From the NCBI RefSeq assembly GCF_000521785.1, contig NZ_JALZ01000015.1, positions 24,737 to 88,736 on the forward strand: a stretch of 64,000 bases of DNA, in the 5' to 3' direction. The stretch comes from Roseivivax halodurans JCM 10272. Its GTDB lineage: Bacteria; Pseudomonadota; Alphaproteobacteria; Rhodobacterales; Rhodobacteraceae. The notes beneath the pieces are model-generated. The model was not told the DNA's origin. It saw only the letters and a program-made list of their open reading frames with translations, and did not search any database. Numbering within the stretch: position 1 is the first letter of the stretch; each line of letters starts with the position of its first letter. The translations under genes were made by a program, and so were the position numbers. This document shows positions 54,205-62,957 of this stretch, piece after piece.

Positions 54205-55377
54205 ATGTCGAGCAGCAGTTCACGATATTCCGGCCTGCGCTCTGTCCGGCTTCGCCTCACGGGTGCAACCTCGCTGCGAGACGGGCAGATGCAGCAGAGA
54301 TCCGTCGCCATCGAGAACGGCCGGATCTCGAAGGGCCCCCTGCCCGAAGTCGATCTGACCGGCTATTACATCCTCCCCGGCATCGTCGATCTGCACGGAG
54401 CCGCGCTCGATGTCCTGCGGGCCTCGCTGCCCTGCAGGACCGATGCAGGCACGCTCTTCGCCGTGGCCGAGCAGGAAGCTGCGGCTCACGGGGTGACGAC
54501 CGCCTGGCTCAGCCAGGGCTGGAGCTGGGAAGGCGGCGCGGCGGACCCGGCCGAGGCGCAGCGTATCCTGTCACTGCACGCCGATTACGTCGCCTGCCGC
54601 GCGCTCCTCGACCTGCGCATGTCGCTTGTCTGCGAGACCCATACCGTCGAGAGCCGCGATGCCCTGCTCGGGGCGATCCGTCGCTACCGCGTGGATCTCG
54701 TCCATTTCGCCAATCGTTTCGCGGCGCTGACCACCGGAGCGCCGGGCCTGCATTCGGTGAGCGCAGACCTCTCGATGCGCTTGCGGCGCGCCGGCAGCGA
54801 GTCGCGCGAGGTGCCGCGCCACCTCTGCCGCCTGGCCGAAGGCTTCGATACGCTCGGCGTGACTTACGGCAGCCTTGACGATCCCGACGGCGAAACGCGC
54901 GAAACCTTCTCCATGATCGGGGCGAAGCTCTGCACCCGCCCCGCCAGGCGCCAGGCCGCGGCGCTCGCGCGCGCGGTCGGCGATCCCGTCCTCCTGCCCG
55001 CGCCGGCGATCCTGAACGGCGGTGCCGGGCCGAGCGATGCCGCGGCGATCGATTTCGTGCGGACCGGCCTGTGCAATGCGCTGGTTTCGGACCGATCCTA
55101 CGCCGCCCTGCCCCAGGCCGCTTTTGCGCTCGCCGAAAACGGACTTCTGGGCCTGCCCCGCGCCTGGGCGATGGTGTCGTCCATCCCCGCCGCCATCGTC
55201 GGCCTGCCCGACAGGGGCGTCATCGATTACGGTCGGCGCGCGGACCTCGCCCTCGTCAATGCCCGCACACATGTGGTCGAGGGGACGATCGTCGCGGGAC
55301 GCGTGGCGCATCTGGCAGGCGCGGTCGCCGACCGATTTCTCTCGAGCCCCGCCGAGGTCGCGCTCGCGGCGGAATGA
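54205..55377 (+). CDS. PhnM-like amidohydrolase with eroded metal site
   Basis: 390 residues, ATG with no clear ribosome site. Overall similarity to PhnM (ribose 1-methylphosphonate 5-triphosphate diphosphatase): LPGIVDLHG (residues 57-65), HGVTTAWLSQG, LVCETHTV (141-148), LVSDRSYAALPQAAF and DRGVIDYGRRADLALVN. Aligned by eye to E. coli PhnM, several ligands are lost: HTDNLD becomes HGAALD, ASHDD becomes GSLDD (222-226), LMDHSP becomes FANRFA and GGSHSG becomes GGAGPS. The final Asp296 is kept. No other phn gene is nearby. It may be inactive or have a new role. Confidence 0.7.
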   Translation: MSSSSSRYSGLRSVRLRLTGATSLRDGQMQQRSVAIENGRISKGPLPEVDLTGYYILPGIVDLHGAALDVLRASLPCRTDAGTLFAVAEQEAAAHGVTTAWLSQGWSWEGGAADPAEAQRILSLHADYVACRALLDLRMSLVCETHTVESRDALLGAIRRYRVDLVHFANRFAALTTGAPGLHSVSADLSMRLRRAGSESREVPRHLCRLAEGFDTLGVTYGSLDDPDGETRETFSMIGAKLCTRPARRQAAALARAVGDPVLLPAPAILNGGAGPSDAAAIDFVRTGLCNALVSDRSYAALPQAAFALAENGLLGLPRAWAMVSSIPAAIVGLPDRGVIDYGRRADLALVNARTHVVEGTIVAGRVAHLAGAVADRFLSSPAEVALAAE

Positions 55378-55689
55378 CGGCAACGATCGGATGCCATAAT
55401 CAAATCGTTGCCCCAGCGTCACCTCGCTGTCATGGCCAGAGGGTACATCCCGCCCCGTGAGTGTGACCGCACGGCCTTTTCCGGCCGATCTTCCAGACAG
55501 ACCTTTTGATCCATTCCTTTCAGACCGGGGCGGCTTCGGCCGCCCCATTTCATATGGGGCCGGCGCGGAGCCATGCACGTCGCTGGCAGCGGCGTTGCTG
55601 AGGCGGTTGTGGCGATGCCGCGGTGCAGCGACTACCTTGGGCATCAAGGGAGGGAGCACCGCAGTTCAAAACGCACAGAGGCTCCGATC
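55378..55689. other. 312-bp region upstream of the DUF1127 gene
   Basis: Holds a stem-loop with an exact UUCG tetraloop (55527-55546). Otherwise I see no gene: overlapping frames lack ribosome sites. The DUF1127 promoter should lie here but no good consensus stands out. Confidence 0.4.
55527..55546 (+). terminator. UUCG-loop hairpin, likely terminator after the PhnM-like gene
   Basis: Perfect 8-bp stem GGGGCGGC/GCCGCCCC closed by TTCG, followed by ATTTCAT. Short U tract, 150 bp past the stop; may instead end a separate short RNA. Confidence 0.5.
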
Positions 55690-55908
55690 ATGGCACTTGC
55701 AGACTTTCAAACCACGACCACCACCGGCGCAGAGCGCCGCGGCATTTTCACCCGTATCTTCGACAGCCTGGTCGCCATCGCCGAGAACAATCATCGCGTG
55801 CGCCGCGTGCAGCACCTGAGCGCGCTCTCCGATGCCCAGCTTGCACAGCGCGGGCTCAAGCGCGAGGACATCGCACGCCACGTCTTCCGCGACGTGCTCT
55901 ACATCTGA
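55690..55908 (+). CDS. DUF1127 (YjiS-like) small protein
   Basis: 72 residues. The C-terminal half is DUF1127: RRVQHLSALSDAQLAQRGLKREDIARHVFRDVLY (read in two parts), with the conserved LSDAQL and GLKREDI motifs. Members are small, Arg-rich, stress-induced alphaproteobacterial proteins, some shown to bind RNA and affect phosphate/carbon metabolism. A bidirectional terminator follows. Confidence 0.88.
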   Translation: MALADFQTTTTTGAERRGIFTRIFDSLVAIAENNHRVRRVQHLSALSDAQLAQRGLKREDIARHVFRDVLYI

Positions 55909-55960
55909 GACCGGAGGCGGCGGGCACCGCACAGCGTCCGCCGACACTGTCCGCCGCACG

Positions 55961-55997
55961 AAAAAAGGCCGCGCCCCCGAAGGGACGCGGCCTTTTC
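55961..55997. terminator. Bidirectional terminator between DUF1127 and rpsD
   Basis: Stem GGCCGCG-CCC/GGG-CGCGGCC within 55967-55993, six As on the left (Ts for rpsD on the minus strand) and TTTT on the right. Confidence 0.88.
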
Positions 55998-56026
55998 GTT
56001 TGTCGTTTGGTCGGCCCGAACCGGGA

Positions 56027-56647
56027 TCAGTTCTGGGCGTAGAATTCGATGACGAGGTTCGGCTCCATCTGCACCGGGTACGGCACGTCGCCGAGGCCAG
56101 GCTGGCGCACGAAGGTGCAGCTCATCTTCTGGTGATCGACCTCGAGGTAGTCCGGCACGTCGCGCTCGGGAAGCTGCGCGGCTTCGAGGACGGAGGCGAG
56201 CTGCTTGGACTTCTCGCGGACCTCGATGACGTCGCCTTCCTTGACGCGGTAAGACGGGATGTTGACCCGCTTGCCGTTCACCAGCACATGGCCGTGGTTC
56301 ACGAACTGACGCGCGGCGAAGACGGTCGCCACGAACTTGGCGCGGTAGACGACCGCGTCGAGGCGGCGCTCGAGCAGGCCGATCAGGATCTCGCCGGTGT
56401 CACCGCGACGGCGCTCTGCCTCGGCGTAGATGCGGCGGAACTGCTTCTCGGTGATGTCGCCGTAATAGCCCTTGAGCTTCTGCTTCGCGCGGAGCTGCAG
56501 GCCGAAGTCGGACATCTTGCCCTTGCGGCGCTGGCCGTGCTGGCCGGGGCCGTATTCGCGGCGGTTCACCGGGGATTTCGGACGACCCCAGATGTTCTCG
56601 CCCATCCGGCGGTCGATCTTGTACTTGGCAGAGGTGCGTTTGGTCAC
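56027..56647 (-). CDS. rpsD: 30S ribosomal protein S4
   Basis: 206 residues from a GTG start with AAGGAGAT upstream, the family length. Zinc-less alphaproteobacterial S4: [41 protein letters not shown], and the S4 RNA-binding domain [40 protein letters not shown]. Stand-alone location outside the alpha operon, usual for alphaproteobacteria. Confidence 0.97.
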   Translation of the reverse strand: MTKRTSAKYKIDRRMGENIWGRPKSPVNRREYGPGQHGQRRKGKMSDFGLQLRAKQKLKGYYGDITEKQFRRIYAEAERRRGDTGEILIGLLERRLDAVVYRAKFVATVFAARQFVNHGHVLVNGKRVNIPSYRVKEGDVIEVREKSKQLASVLEAAQLPERDVPDYLEVDHQKMSCTFVRQPGLGDVPYPVQMEPNLVIEFYAQN

Positions 56648-56985
56648 CGTCTGATCTCCTTCAAATATGTGTGCCGCCCTTCCGGTGGTCGGTCGGGCGC
56701 CGGGATGAAGGGCGTTGTCCTCTGGGCCTCGATCTTGCGCCGGAGCGCGGACCCTGACAGGCATCCCCTTGCGGGGGCCACCAACACCAATGGACGCGGC
56801 GCGTACCTGCCTCACCTCCTGATGTCAAGCATCCGGGCCCGCGAACCTCGCCTTGGCCGGAGCATGGCGGCTCTGCGGGGCGCGCATTGTGCGGGTCCGG
56901 TCAATCCGTTAATCACGCTAGGGGAGTAGACGACTCCGGGGCCCGGGCGCCCGGGAGTCTGCCTGGTGACAGAGGAGACGAGGGC
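56648..56985. other. 338-bp divergent region rpsD/phaA
   Basis: Contains a candidate phaA promoter (56887-56915) and a GC-rich 5'-leader hairpin with outer stem GACTCC/GGAGTC (56932-56937 with 56954-56959), 27 bp before the phaA start. Nothing else recognised. Confidence 0.45.
56887..56915 (+). promoter_or_regulatory. Candidate phaA promoter
   Basis: TTGTGC (56887-56892), 17-bp spacer, TAATCA (56910-56915). The transcript would begin near 56922 and include the leader hairpin. Confidence 0.4.
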
Positions 56986-58161
56986 ATGACCAACATCGTG
57001 ATCGCATCCGCCGCGCGTACAGCGGTCGGGGGCTTCAGCGGCGGCTTCGCCACAACCCCGGCACACGACCTCGGCGCTGCCGTGCTCGAGGCGCTGGTCG
57101 AGCGCGCCGGCATCGACAAGTCCGAGGTCTCCGAGACCATCCTCGGCCAGGTGCTGACCGCCGCGCAGGGCCAGAACCCGGCCCGCCAGGCGCATATCAA
57201 CGCAGGTCTCCCGCAGGAGAGCGCCGCCTGGGGCATCAACCAGGTCTGCGGCTCGGGCCTCCGCGCCGTGGCGCTCGGCGCCCAGCACATCATGCTCGGC
57301 GACGCCGACATCATCTGTGCCGGCGGCCAGGAGAACATGACGCTCAGCCCCCATGCCGCGCATCTGCGCGCCGGCCACAAGATGGGCGACGTCAAGTATA
57401 TCGACACGATGATCCGCGACGGTCTCTGGGACGCGTTCAACGGCTACCACATGGGCCAGACGGCCGAGAACGTCGCCGAGAAGTGGCAGATCAGCCGCGA
57501 GCAGCAGGACGAGTTCGCTGCCCATTCGCAGAACAAGGCGGAGGCCGCCCAGAAGGACGGTCGCTTCAAGGACGAGATCATCCCGTTCACCGTGAAGACC
57601 CGGAAGGGTGACGTGATCGTCGACACCGACGAACATGTCCGCCACGGCGCGACCGCCGAGGGCATGGGCAAGCTCAAGCCCGCCTTCACCAAGGACGGCA
57701 CCGTGACCGCCGGCAACGCCTCGGGCATCAACGACGGCGCGGCGGGTGCTCTGCTGATGACCGCGGAGAACGCCGAGAAGCGCGGCATCGAGCCGCTCGC
57801 GCGCATCGTATCCTACGCGACCGCGGGCCTCGATCCTGCGATCATGGGCGTCGGCCCCATCCATGCCAGCCGCAAGGCGCTCGAGAAGGCCGGCTGGAAG
57901 CCGGACGATCTCGACCTCATCGAGGCGAACGAGGCCTTCGCGGCGCAGGCCTGCGCGGTGAACAAGGACATGGGCTGGGACCCCGAGAAGGTGAACGTGA
58001 ACGGCGGCGCCATCGCCCTCGGCCACCCGATCGGCGCCTCGGGCGCGCGCGTGCTCAACACGCTGCTTTTCGAGATGAAGCGCCGGAACGCCAAGAAGGG
58101 CCTCGCGACGCTCTGCATCGGCGGCGGCATGGGCGTCGCGCTCTGCGTCGAACGCCCCTGA
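56986..58161 (+). CDS. phaA: Acetyl-CoA C-acetyltransferase (beta-ketothiolase PhaA)
   Basis: 391 residues with GAGGAG upstream. Biosynthetic thiolase: nucleophile Cys88 in [10 protein letters not shown], His347 in [10 protein letters not shown] and Cys377 in [10 protein letters not shown], matching positions 89/348/378 of the Zoogloea enzyme. Condenses two acetyl-CoA to acetoacetyl-CoA for polyhydroxybutyrate. phaB lies downstream after a patatin gene. Confidence 0.96.
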   Translation: MTNIVIASAARTAVGGFSGGFATTPAHDLGAAVLEALVERAGIDKSEVSETILGQVLTAAQGQNPARQAHINAGLPQESAAWGINQVCGSGLRAVALGAQHIMLGDADIICAGGQENMTLSPHAAHLRAGHKMGDVKYIDTMIRDGLWDAFNGYHMGQTAENVAEKWQISREQQDEFAAHSQNKAEAAQKDGRFKDEIIPFTVKTRKGDVIVDTDEHVRHGATAEGMGKLKPAFTKDGTVTAGNASGINDGAAGALLMTAENAEKRGIEPLARIVSYATAGLDPAIMGVGPIHASRKALEKAGWKPDDLDLIEANEAFAAQACAVNKDMGWDPEKVNVNGGAIALGHPIGASGARVLNTLLFEMKRRNAKKGLATLCIGGGMGVALCVERP

Positions 58162-58168
58162 CATTGAC

Positions 58169-58190
58169 GGGTGGGGTTTCGGCCCCACCC
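58169..58190 (+). other. Hairpin in the phaA-patatin gap
   Basis: Perfect 8-bp stem GGGTGGGG/CCCCACCC, 6-nt loop, no T tract, ending 8 bp before the patatin ATG. May attenuate read-through or translation. Confidence 0.45.
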
Positions 58191-58198
58191 TCACGTCG

Positions 58199-59044
58199 AT
58201 GGCACAGGCGTTCAGGAACCCCGATCAACTCGTCTTCTCCGGCGGCGGTCTGCGCTGTTTCTGGCAGGGCGGCTTTCTAGAAGTCGTCTGCAAGGAGCAC
58301 CGGATCGAACCGAAGCGGATCACGGGAGTGTCGGGCGGCGCGCTCTCCGCTACCGGGTTCCTTTCTGGCCGAGAACACGCTCTTTACGAAGAGATGTGCG
58401 CGGCCTTCCGCGAGCAGCACGTCAACCACAACGCCCATTCTCTCTTCGACGAGAAGGATGGCGGCCTCACCCCGCATCAGGAGATCTATTGCGAGGTGGT
58501 CGCGAAGGTCATCGACCGCGAGGCGGAGATGCGCATCGCGGACGGGCCGCAGTTCCAGATCCTGATCGCGCATCCGCCGGTCTCGAAATTGCCCGCGACG
58601 ACTGGCACCGCCATGGCGCTCGCCTATCAGTCCGAGCTCTACATCAAGTCGAGCCCGCATTTCGGCTGGGCCGAGAAGATGGGGCTGACCTCGACTCTCG
58701 TTGACGCCAACCAGGCCGCACGCGACGGCAAGCTCGTCGATCTCGTCTGTTCCGCCGCGACGATCCCGCCGGTGTTCAAGCCGCCAAACTGGGACGGAAA
58801 GCCGGTGATCGACGGCGGCATGGCCGATCAGGCCCCCTTCCCCGAGCCCGACGATGGCGAGACGATGATCCTCCTGACGCGGCGCTACCGCAACCTGCGA
58901 CAGGACGACCGGCTGACCTACATCGCCCCGTCCGAGGAGACGCCCGTGGACAAGATCGATTTCACAGACCCCGAGAAGCTGGGCCTCACATGGCAGCAGG
59001 GAGAGGCCGACGCCCGGCTCTGGCTTGACGGTAAGCTTGAATGA
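58199..59044 (+). CDS. Patatin-like phospholipase family protein
   Basis: 281 residues. Patatin Ser/Asp dyad: oxyanion loop SGGGLRCFWQGG (14-25), nucleophile Ser45 in GVSGG and Asp205 in VIDGG. No signal peptide, so cytoplasmic. No clear ribosome site; a hairpin (58169-58176 with 58183-58190) sits 8 bp before the ATG. Between phaA and phaB it could hydrolyse lipid or act on polyhydroxybutyrate granules; this is inference, since patatins are mainly acyl hydrolases. Confidence 0.88.
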   Translation: MAQAFRNPDQLVFSGGGLRCFWQGGFLEVVCKEHRIEPKRITGVSGGALSATGFLSGREHALYEEMCAAFREQHVNHNAHSLFDEKDGGLTPHQEIYCEVVAKVIDREAEMRIADGPQFQILIAHPPVSKLPATTGTAMALAYQSELYIKSSPHFGWAEKMGLTSTLVDANQAARDGKLVDLVCSAATIPPVFKPPNWDGKPVIDGGMADQAPFPEPDDGETMILLTRRYRNLRQDDRLTYIAPSEETPVDKIDFTDPEKLGLTWQQGEADARLWLDGKLE

Positions 59045-59121
59045 TGATTACTCAAAGTTGAAACAAAGTTGCGCGGCAGCGTCGCAAGCAACACTTTTAT
59101 GACTGCGTGGAGGAGGGATAC

Positions 59122-59844
59122 ATGGCACGCACTGCACTCGTCACCGGCGGCACCCGAGGTATCGGGGCGGCGATTTCCAAGGCGCTGAAGGAGCAGGGCT
59201 ACCAGGTCGCGGCGACATATGCCGGCAACGACGAAAAGGCCAAGGCCTTCACCGACGAGACCGGCATCCAGACCTACAAGTGGAACGTCGGCAATTACGA
59301 GGAGTCGAAAGCCGGGCTTGAAAAGGTCGAATCCGAGCTCGGCCCGATCGACATCGTGGTCGCCAATGCCGGCATCACCCGCGACGCGCCTTTCCACAAG
59401 ATGAAGCCGGAGCAGTGGAACGAGGTCATCGAGACCAACCTCACCGGCGTCTTCAACACCATCCACCCGATCTGGCCCGGCATGCGCGAGCGCGGCTTCG
59501 GGCGGATCGTGGTGATCTCCTCGATCAACGGTCAGAAGGGTCAGTTCGCCCAGGTGAACTACGCCGCGACCAAGGCGGGCGACCTCGGCATCGTGAAGTC
59601 CCTCGCGCAGGAAGGCGCGTCCAAGGGCATCACGGCGAACGCGGTCTGCCCCGGCTACATCGCGACCGAAATGGTCATGGCAGTGCCGGAAAAGGTGCGC
59701 GACGCGATCGTCGGCCAGATCCCGACCGGCCGCCTCGGCGAGCCCGAGGAGATTGCGCGCTGCGTGTCCTTCCTCGTCTCGGACGATGCGGCGTTCATCA
59801 ACGGCTCGACGATCTCGGCGAACGGCGGACAGTTCTTCGTCTGA
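59122..59844 (+). CDS. phaB: Acetoacetyl-CoA reductase (PhaB)
   Basis: 240 residues with GGAGGAGGG upstream of MARTALVTGG. Short-chain dehydrogenase: cofactor motif TGGTRGIG (9-16), NAG in VVANAGITRD, catalytic Ser-Tyr-Lys in ISSINGQKGQFAQVNYAATKAG (split), and the PhaB-type C-terminus INGSTISANGGQFFV. Reduces acetoacetyl-CoA with NADPH to (R)-3-hydroxybutyryl-CoA. Confidence 0.96.
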   Translation: MARTALVTGGTRGIGAAISKALKEQGYQVAATYAGNDEKAKAFTDETGIQTYKWNVGNYEESKAGLEKVESELGPIDIVVANAGITRDAPFHKMKPEQWNEVIETNLTGVFNTIHPIWPGMRERGFGRIVVISSINGQKGQFAQVNYAATKAGDLGIVKSLAQEGASKGITANAVCPGYIATEMVMAVPEKVRDAIVGQIPTGRLGEPEEIARCVSFLVSDDAAFINGSTISANGGQFFV

Positions 59845-59865
59845 TCTCTCCGCCGCCAGATTGCG

Positions 59866-59896
59866 AAGGGGCGTGCCAGGATGGCGCGCCCCTTTT
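59866..59896 (+). terminator. Rho-independent terminator of phaB
   Basis: 11-bp stem with one G-T pair (59868-59878 with 59882-59892), GGA loop, then TTTT. Confidence 0.85.
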
Positions 59897-60038
59897 CTTC
59901 GGCCCGTGCGTCGCCGACCCCAACCGGGAGAACGAAGGCGCGCTTGTGCACCCTTGCACAATCTAGGTGTCGGCCTGCCTATCCACGCACCGTTCGCGAG
60001 GCGCTATATGCCGGGTCAAAGGGACAAGGAGCCATGAC

Positions 60039-60971
60039 ATGATCAAGGACATCCAAGGGCTGCACCACGTGACCTCGATCGCGTCCGGTGCCCAGAGCAA
60101 CAACGACTTTTTCACCAAGGTGCTCGGTCTGCGCCGGGTCAAGAAGACCGTGAACTTTGATGCGCCGGAGGTCTATCACCTCTATTACGGCGACGAGGTC
60201 GGCACGCCCGGCACGGTCATGACCTACTTCCCGTTCCCCAACGCGAGGCGCGCGGCCAAAGGCGCGGGCGAAGTACGCACCACTGCCTTCTCGGTCCCGA
60301 AGGGCGCCCTGCCCTATTGGCGCGAGCGTCTGACCGCCGCCGACGTCGCCGGACTGTCCGAGGACACGCGCTTCGGCGAAGCCCGGCTGCTGTTCCAAGG
60401 GCCCGACGGAGACGGCTTCGCCATGGTCGAGGTCGCAAACGACAGCCGCACGCCCTGGACCGGGAACGGCGTACCGGAGGACGTCGCGATCCGCGGCTTC
60501 CACTCGACCGACATGACCCTGCGCGATGCCGGCGCCACCACCGAGCTCTTGGGCTTCATGGGATACGAGCGGGACGACGCACAAGGCGCGGTCACCCGCT
60601 TCCGAATTCCGGGCGGCAACGACGCGAGCGTCATCGATCTGACCCAGATCGACGCCCCCGGCGCCGGGCAAGGCGCCGGCTCGGTCCACCACGTCGCCTT
60701 TGCCGTCGAGGATCGCGCCACGCAGCTCGCCGTCCGCAAGCAGCTCACGGATACCGGCTATCAGGTCACCCCGGTGATCGACCGCGACTACTTCTGGGCG
60801 ATCTACTTCCGCACGCCCGGCGGGATCCTCTTCGAGGTGGCGACCAACGAGCCGGGCTTCGACCGCGACGAGGACAAAGCGCATCTCGGTCAGGCGCTGA
60901 AGCTGCCGAGCCAGCACGAGCATCTGCGCAGTGCTCTGGAAGCGCGGTATCTGGAGCCGATCCATGACTGA
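60039..60971 (+). CDS. Ring-cleaving dioxygenase, VOC family (MhqO/LinE-like)
   Basis: 310 residues from MIKDIQGLHH, with AAGGAG 9-14 bases upstream. Two paired vicinal-oxygen-chelate modules: residues ~5-150 with the first metal His in GLHHVTSIAS, and ~150-300 with His in GSVHHVAFAVED and Glu in GGILFEVATNEPGF. Homologues (MhqO, LinE) cleave hydroquinone-type rings and protect against quinones. An esterase gene overlaps by 8 bp, matching the MhqO-MhqD pairing. Confidence 0.85.
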   Translation: MIKDIQGLHHVTSIASGAQSNNDFFTKVLGLRRVKKTVNFDAPEVYHLYYGDEVGTPGTVMTYFPFPNARRAAKGAGEVRTTAFSVPKGALPYWRERLTAADVAGLSEDTRFGEARLLFQGPDGDGFAMVEVANDSRTPWTGNGVPEDVAIRGFHSTDMTLRDAGATTELLGFMGYERDDAQGAVTRFRIPGGNDASVIDLTQIDAPGAGQGAGSVHHVAFAVEDRATQLAVRKQLTDTGYQVTPVIDRDYFWAIYFRTPGGILFEVATNEPGFDRDEDKAHLGQALKLPSQHEHLRSALEARYLEPIHD

Positions 60972-61563
60972 CTACACCTACGCCGAAACCGAGGGGCGCG
61001 CCGGCACGCCTCTCGTCTTTACCTTCCACGGCACCGGCGCCGACGAGACCCAGTTCCACGCCGCGGCGTCGGAGCTCGTGCCCGGCGCGCATGTGATCTC
61101 GCCGCGCGGGGATGTCTCGGAAATGGGGGCGCTGCGCTTCTTCCGCCGCCGGGCGGAGGGAATCTACGACATGGACGATCTCGGTGTCCGGCGAGACGCC
61201 ATGGCGCGTTTCGTCGAGGCGCACAGAACGCGCCTCGGTGCCCGGCGGGTCATCGCGCTCGGCTATTCGAACGGCGCGAACATTGCGGCGGCCGTGGCGC
61301 TTGAGCGGCCGGGCCTCTTCACGGATCTCGCGCTCCTGCATCCGCTGATCCCGTGGGAGCCTGCGCCTCAGCCGGGCCTCTCCGGGCGGCGCATCCTCGT
61401 GAGCGCGGGAGAGCGCGATCCGATCTGTCCCGCCCCTCTGAGCCGGTCCCTCGTCGTCTATCTCGCACAGCAAGGCGCAGATGTGACGGAGGCGTGGCAT
61501 CCCGGCGGGCACGAGATCGCTCCGTCCGAGGTGGAGGCGCTGCGCGGCTTCCTTGGCTCCTGA
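60964..61563 (+). CDS. Alpha/beta hydrolase, carboxylesterase (MhqD/YpfH-like)
   Basis: 199 residues. Catalytic triad: Ser in GYSNGANIAA (nucleophile elbow), Asp in AGERDPICP, His in PGGHEIAP. FHGTGADETQFH gives the oxyanion region. MhqD-type esterases are co-encoded with hydroquinone dioxygenases; the 8-bp overlap here supports a joint role. Exact ester unknown. Confidence 0.87.
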   Translation: MTDYTYAETEGRAGTPLVFTFHGTGADETQFHAAASELVPGAHVISPRGDVSEMGALRFFRRRAEGIYDMDDLGVRRDAMARFVEAHRTRLGARRVIALGYSNGANIAAAVALERPGLFTDLALLHPLIPWEPAPQPGLSGRRILVSAGERDPICPAPLSRSLVVYLAQQGADVTEAWHPGGHEIAPSEVEALRGFLGS

Positions 61564-61564
61564 A

Positions 61565-61597
61565 AACGAAACGCGCGCGCCCTTGGGACGCGCGCGG
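61565..61597 (-). terminator. Terminator between convergent esterase and YdcH genes
   Basis: Stem CGCGCGCG/CGCGCGCG (61572-61579 with 61589-61596) plus CCC/GGG inside. On the minus strand a T-rich tail (TTTCGTTTT) follows, serving the YdcH gene. Confidence 0.6.
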
Positions 61598-61622
61598 CGA
61601 AGGCCTGAGGGGCCGGGTTACG

Positions 61623-61799
61623 TCAGTGGAGACGCCCGCTCGAGAGGCGGGCAATCTCTTCCTTGAGCCGAAGCTTCTGCTTCTTCATCTCCGCAAGGTG
61701 CAGGCCGTCCGTACTCGGAGCGCGTTGCGCCGCCTCGACCCTGTCGGACAGGGACGCGTGCTTCTTCTTCAGTTCCTGCAGATGCGAACTCAAGCTCAT
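61623..61799 (-). CDS. YdcH family (DUF465) small protein
   Basis: 58 residues, read directly from the sequence: ATG at 61799 with a perfect AGGAGG ribosome site 4 bases away, TGA at 61623. Predicted helical coiled coil: SSHLQELKKKHASLSDRVEA, then HLAEMKKQKLRLKEEIARL, the YdcH/DUF465 pattern. Cytoplasmic, function unknown. Confidence 0.88.
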   Translation of the reverse strand: MSLSSHLQELKKKHASLSDRVEAAQRAPSTDGLHLAEMKKQKLRLKEEIARLSSGRLH

Positions 61800-61915
61800 G
61801 GGGACCTCCTAGCGATGGATGAGAGTCGGACTTCAGCACGGATCGCGGGAAAAGTCACGCTGCAGCGCATCAATGCGTCAAAGGCGGCCGATCGAACTTA
61901 AAGGAAATTGCGGGA

Positions 61916-62695
61916 TCATGCCGAAAATTGAAGCGCTTCGCCCCGTCGGAGGATCGCTTCGACGGCAGGTGCGTAATCCTCGCCGTCCTTCTCATGGTGC
62001 TCTCCCGCGTGGAGGACGAGCGGCGGATGCAGCACGAAGGGCGAGCGCCCGCCCTTGCGTCCGCGTAGGAGGATCAGCCTCGCAGCGCGATGCGTCCGCG
62101 GCAGGAGCGGCTTGAGCTCGAGCGACCCGAGCCGGGCATCGAAAGCCGTCAACAGATCCGGCAGGCGCTCGGCGCGGTGGACGAAGGTGACCGTTCCGCC
62201 CGGTGAGACGCGCCGCGCGGCGACCTCCACCCAGGCCTCGAGCGGCGTTTCCTCGGCCAGCCCCGCCTCTCGACCGGGATCCTCCGCCCCCTGGCGCCCG
62301 ACCGGATCGAAATACGGAGGATTCGCGAGGACGTGATCGAAGCTCTCCTGCCGAACGGAGGCCGGCAGGGAGGTCAGGTCGGCGGTCTCGATCCGTGCGG
62401 GCCACCCCGCCTCGGCGGCGGTGCGGCGGGCGAGATCCGCGTAGGCCGGCTGCCGCTCGACCCCCGTGAGGGCGAGGCCGGGGACGCGTGCCGCAAGGCA
62501 GAAGAGGGCCGCCCCCGCCCCGCATCCGAGGTCGAGCACGCTCTGCCCCTCCTTGACGGGGATCGAGGCCGCGAGAAGGACTGGATCGATCCCTGCCCGG
62601 TAGCCCCGCCTCGGCTGGTGCAGCGTGACGCGGCCGCCGAGGAAATCATCGCGCGTCGTGTCCTCCGGGGCGAAGACCGCCGGGTCAGCCGTCAA
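61916..62695 (-). CDS. Methyltransferase, TrmN6/TsaB-linked small-molecule or tRNA type
   Basis: 259 residues. Class I methyltransferase: RAGIDPVLLAASIPVKEGQS then motif I VLDLGCGAGAALFCLA, acidic GVERQP, and catalytic NPPY in LANPPYFDP (about residue 125). The N-terminal DDFLGGRVTLHQPRRGYRAG and NPPY are typical of tRNA1(Val) A37-N6 methyltransferase. Overlaps the DUF2007 gene by 11 bp, a common alphaproteobacterial pair. Confidence 0.88.
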   Translation of the reverse strand: MTADPAVFAPEDTTRDDFLGGRVTLHQPRRGYRAGIDPVLLAASIPVKEGQSVLDLGCGAGAALFCLAARVPGLALTGVERQPAYADLARRTAAEAGWPARIETADLTSLPASVRQESFDHVLANPPYFDPVGRQGAEDPGREAGLAEETPLEAWVEVAARRVSPGGTVTFVHRAERLPDLLTAFDARLGSLELKPLLPRTHRAARLILLRGRKGGRSPFVLHPPLVLHAGEHHEKDGEDYAPAVEAILRRGEALQFSA

Positions 62696-62900
62696 GCGGC
62701 ACCCCGTACTCGCGAAGGATGCGTCTTGCGCGGGTGAGATCGGACCCGCGCACCATGAGGCGCCGCGGCAAAATGCCGATGGACCCTTCGAGAACGCTCA
62801 TGTTTACGTCCAACTCGAAGCAATCTATATCCTCCGCCTCGAGAAGGGTGCGGGCGAGCGGGATCACGGTGATGTCGTTGGTGCGCAGAAGCTCTTCCAT
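62685..62900 (-). CDS. DUF2007 domain protein
   Basis: 71 residues. Ferredoxin-like putative signal-transducing domain: MEELLRTNDITVIPLARTLL, EAEDIDCFELDVNMSVLEGS, LMVRGSDLTRARRILREYGV. Related to PII-like folds. Cotranslated with the methyltransferase and divergent from the polyprenyl synthase. Confidence 0.88.
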   Translation of the reverse strand: MEELLRTNDITVIPLARTLLEAEDIDCFELDVNMSVLEGSIGILPRRLMVRGSDLTRARRILREYGVPLDG

Positions 62901-62957
62901 GGACGCGATCTAACCACGCCGGTGCGCGCTGTCGAGCCTGCCGGACAGGGGACCGAC

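Noticed and set aside
55909..55966. CcsR/cuckoo-type small RNAs that often follow DUF1127 genes
   Set aside because: I looked for CCTCC-loop hairpins after the DUF1127 stop; the only hairpin is the terminator and the motif is absent.
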